Shown here piece by piece: positions 7,538-8,404 of a DNA stretch of 8,404 bases. Origin of the DNA: Actinomycetota bacterium. GTDB lineage: Bacteria; Actinomycetota; Actinomycetes; S36-B12; UBA5976. The DNA is taken from assembly GCA_947491175.1 (NCBI GenBank), contig CANLIF010000053.1:1-8404 (forward strand). The letters are read 5' to 3'. Numbering within the stretch: the stretch's first letter is position 1; the number at the start of each line of letters is the position of its first letter. The notes beneath the pieces were generated by a model. That model made no database searches and was not told where the DNA came from. It was given only the letters and a program-made list of their open reading frames with translations. The position numbers were made by a program, and so were the translations under genes.

Positions 7538-8263
7538 ATGTTTATTGGTTCGGGCACGGTTATTAACATTATCGCGGTATTGATTGGCTCCACATTGGGA
7601 GTATTCATTGCCCACAGATTGAACGAAAAGATTCGCGAGGTAGTTACCGATGGCCTAGGCCTGGTCACCGGAATGATAGCGGTACTCACAACCGCCGCCA
7701 TAACTGATCCATCACTTACCCAAACACTTGGCTCAGGTCGACCTGTACTTATTGTGCTTGCCAGCGTTGTTGTTGGCGGGATGGTAGGCGCGGCATTGCG
7801 AATTGAAGAGCGTCTAGAGACATTTGGTGACCGCTTAAAAGCAAGGTTTTCAGGTGAGGACGGTTCCCGCTTCACTGAAGGATTTGTCGCAGCTTCATTA
7901 CTTTTTTGTGTTGGGGTAATGTCTGTCCTAGGTCCAATCACTGACGGCTTAGGCGATGGCAACGAAATCCTGGTTCTCAAGTCCACTTTGGACTTCTTCG
8001 CATCGATTGCATTCGCCTCAGTGTTTGGTTGGGGTGTGGCAGCATCAGCAGTTACGATCTTGGTCTTCCAAGGCAGCCTCACTGCCTTGGGTTATGCATT
8101 GGGAAATTTCATGTCAGACATTCAAGTACTAATGCTTACTGCAACTGGCGGACTCCTGCTACTGGCAATTTCCCTGCGATTGTTAAATCTTAAGCAAATT
8201 CCAGTTGGCAATATGTTGCCAGCACTCGTTATTGCACCATTGTTAACGGCTCTTATTGCCTAA
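7538..8263 (+). CDS. DUF554 family integral membrane protein (YqgA-like)
   Basis: The 241-residue protein is hydrophobic with about seven likely membrane segments, near residues 5-26, 36-56, 69-87, 114-131, 150-176, 197-216 and 222-241. A charged, probably extramembrane stretch lies at about 88-113. It carries the hallmarks of the DUF554 family: S120-LLFCVGVMSVLGPITDG-L138, K148-STLDFFASIAFAS, and G224-NMLPALVIA near the end. The family is related to E. coli YqgA and has no established biochemical function, although the fold suggests a small transporter or channel. There is no cleavable signal peptide; the first segment probably acts as the membrane anchor. The ATG is preceded by GAGAGAG at about 7 nt, and an earlier ATG at 7522 meets a stop after three codons. 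It follows the thioesterase gene closely and is followed by a palindrome and a terminator. Confidence 0.92.
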   Translation: MFIGSGTVINIIAVLIGSTLGVFIAHRLNEKIREVVTDGLGLVTGMIAVLTTAAITDPSLTQTLGSGRPVLIVLASVVVGGMVGAALRIEERLETFGDRLKARFSGEDGSRFTEGFVAASLLFCVGVMSVLGPITDGLGDGNEILVLKSTLDFFASIAFASVFGWGVAASAVTILVFQGSLTALGYALGNFMSDIQVLMLTATGGLLLLAISLRLLNLKQIPVGNMLPALVIAPLLTALIA

Positions 8264-8278
8264 AGTTTTAGGCAATAA
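8253..8278. repeat. 12-bp perfect palindrome spanning the DUF554 stop codon
   Basis: TTATTGCCTAAA (8253-8264) and TTTAGGCAATAA (8267-8278) are perfect inverted copies around a 2-bp centre. The left arm contains the last codons and the TAA stop (8261-8263) of the DUF554 gene. In RNA it would form a hairpin with a small A/U loop. No T-run follows on either strand, so it is not itself a standard terminator. Its right arm shares bases 8277-8278 with the A-tract of the next terminator. Confidence 0.8.
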
Positions 8279-8308
8279 AAAAGACCCCGAACAAACGGGG
8301 TCTTTTTT
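8277..8308. terminator. Bidirectional rho-independent terminator between DUF554 and livF-like genes
   Basis: GACCCCG (8283-8289) pairs with CGGGGTC (8296-8302) around a 6-nt loop. The stem is flanked by six A on the left and six T on the right, which lengthen the pairing to 13 bp and give a T-run on both strands. It lies 13 nt after the DUF554 stop codon and 10 nt from the convergent LivF-like stop codon, so it serves both genes. Confidence 0.93.
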
Positions 8309-8318
8309 ACATAAACAG

Positions 8319-8404
8319 TTATCCGCCTAGGTAAGCCTGAGCAATAGCTGGATCGTCAGCTAACTTAGATCCATCTCCCTCAAGTTTTAGGTGACCAGAT
8401 TCAA
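8319..8404 (-). CDS. livF: Branched-chain amino acid ABC transporter ATP-binding protein (LivF-like), partial C-terminus
   Basis: Only the last 27 codons and the TAA stop (8319-8321) are inside the window; the rest lies beyond the right edge. The visible protein starts ESGHLKLEGDGSKLADDP and ends AIAQAYLGG. This pattern, a Glu-x-Gly-x-Leu strand, a loop, then Leu-x-x-Asp-Pro-x-(4)-AYLGG, is the classic C-terminus of LivF, the second ATPase of the high-affinity Leu/Ile/Val importer. The urea or amide importers of the same family (UrtE and similar) end alike, so the substrate is not certain. Liv gene clusters near polA are known in other actinobacteria, which supports the call. No Walker motifs are visible here. 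Confidence 0.72.
   Translation of the reverse strand, partial: ESGHLKLEGDGSKLADDPAIAQAYLGG

Noticed and set aside
7498..8082. A 194-residue minus-strand open frame across the DUF554 gene
   Set aside because: Its product is Pro/Ser/Thr-rich with no recognisable domain, and it is fully antisense to a well-supported membrane protein. It looks like a mirror of the plus-strand codon pattern.

Overview
The window holds a compact actinobacterial housekeeping block with no sign of a mobile element, CRISPR array, toxin-antitoxin pair or defence island. The minus-strand order polA - rpsA - coaE - uvrB is the order known from mycobacteria and other Actinomycetota. Several protein features agree with that phylum: a four-domain S1 protein with an acidic, Trp-containing tail, a PolA with an eroded proofreading domain, and a Tyr in the PolA O-helix. 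Base composition looks moderate (about 45-48% G+C by eye), low for the phylum. With the very short intergenic gaps this would fit a streamlined aquatic actinobacterium, for example a freshwater Nanopelagicales-type lineage. That placement is inference.

Layout, left to right. Bases 1-2018 (minus) are uvrB, cut by the left edge inside its C-terminal UVR motif. Bases 2028-2609 (minus) are coaE, 9 nt upstream of uvrB. A strong rho-independent terminator at 2650-2686 ends the rpsA transcript. rpsA (2701-4152, minus) has its own -35/-10 promoter at 4256-4284 and a leader of about 100 nt with two mutually exclusive inverted repeats. polA (4311-7070, minus) starts with GTG. It is divergent from a plus-strand pair, a hotdog-fold thioesterase (7094-7501) and a DUF554 membrane protein (7538-8263), with only 23 bp between the divergent start codons. 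After the DUF554 stop come a 12-bp perfect palindrome and a bidirectional terminator. The last 27 codons of a LivF-like branched-chain amino acid ABC transporter ATPase (8319-8404, minus) enter from the right edge.

How the genes relate: PolA and UvrB both act in nucleotide excision repair, UvrB verifying damage and PolA filling the gap. rpsA and coaE serve translation and coenzyme A synthesis. The thioesterase and DUF554 genes look like a small operon; the first hydrolyses an acyl-CoA of unknown identity and the second is a membrane protein of unknown function. The points most worth a second look are regulatory: the 23-bp polA/thioesterase divergent region with a possible leaderless polA transcript, the rpsA leader, and the palindrome spanning the DUF554 stop codon. 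I see no convincing undescribed multi-gene system.
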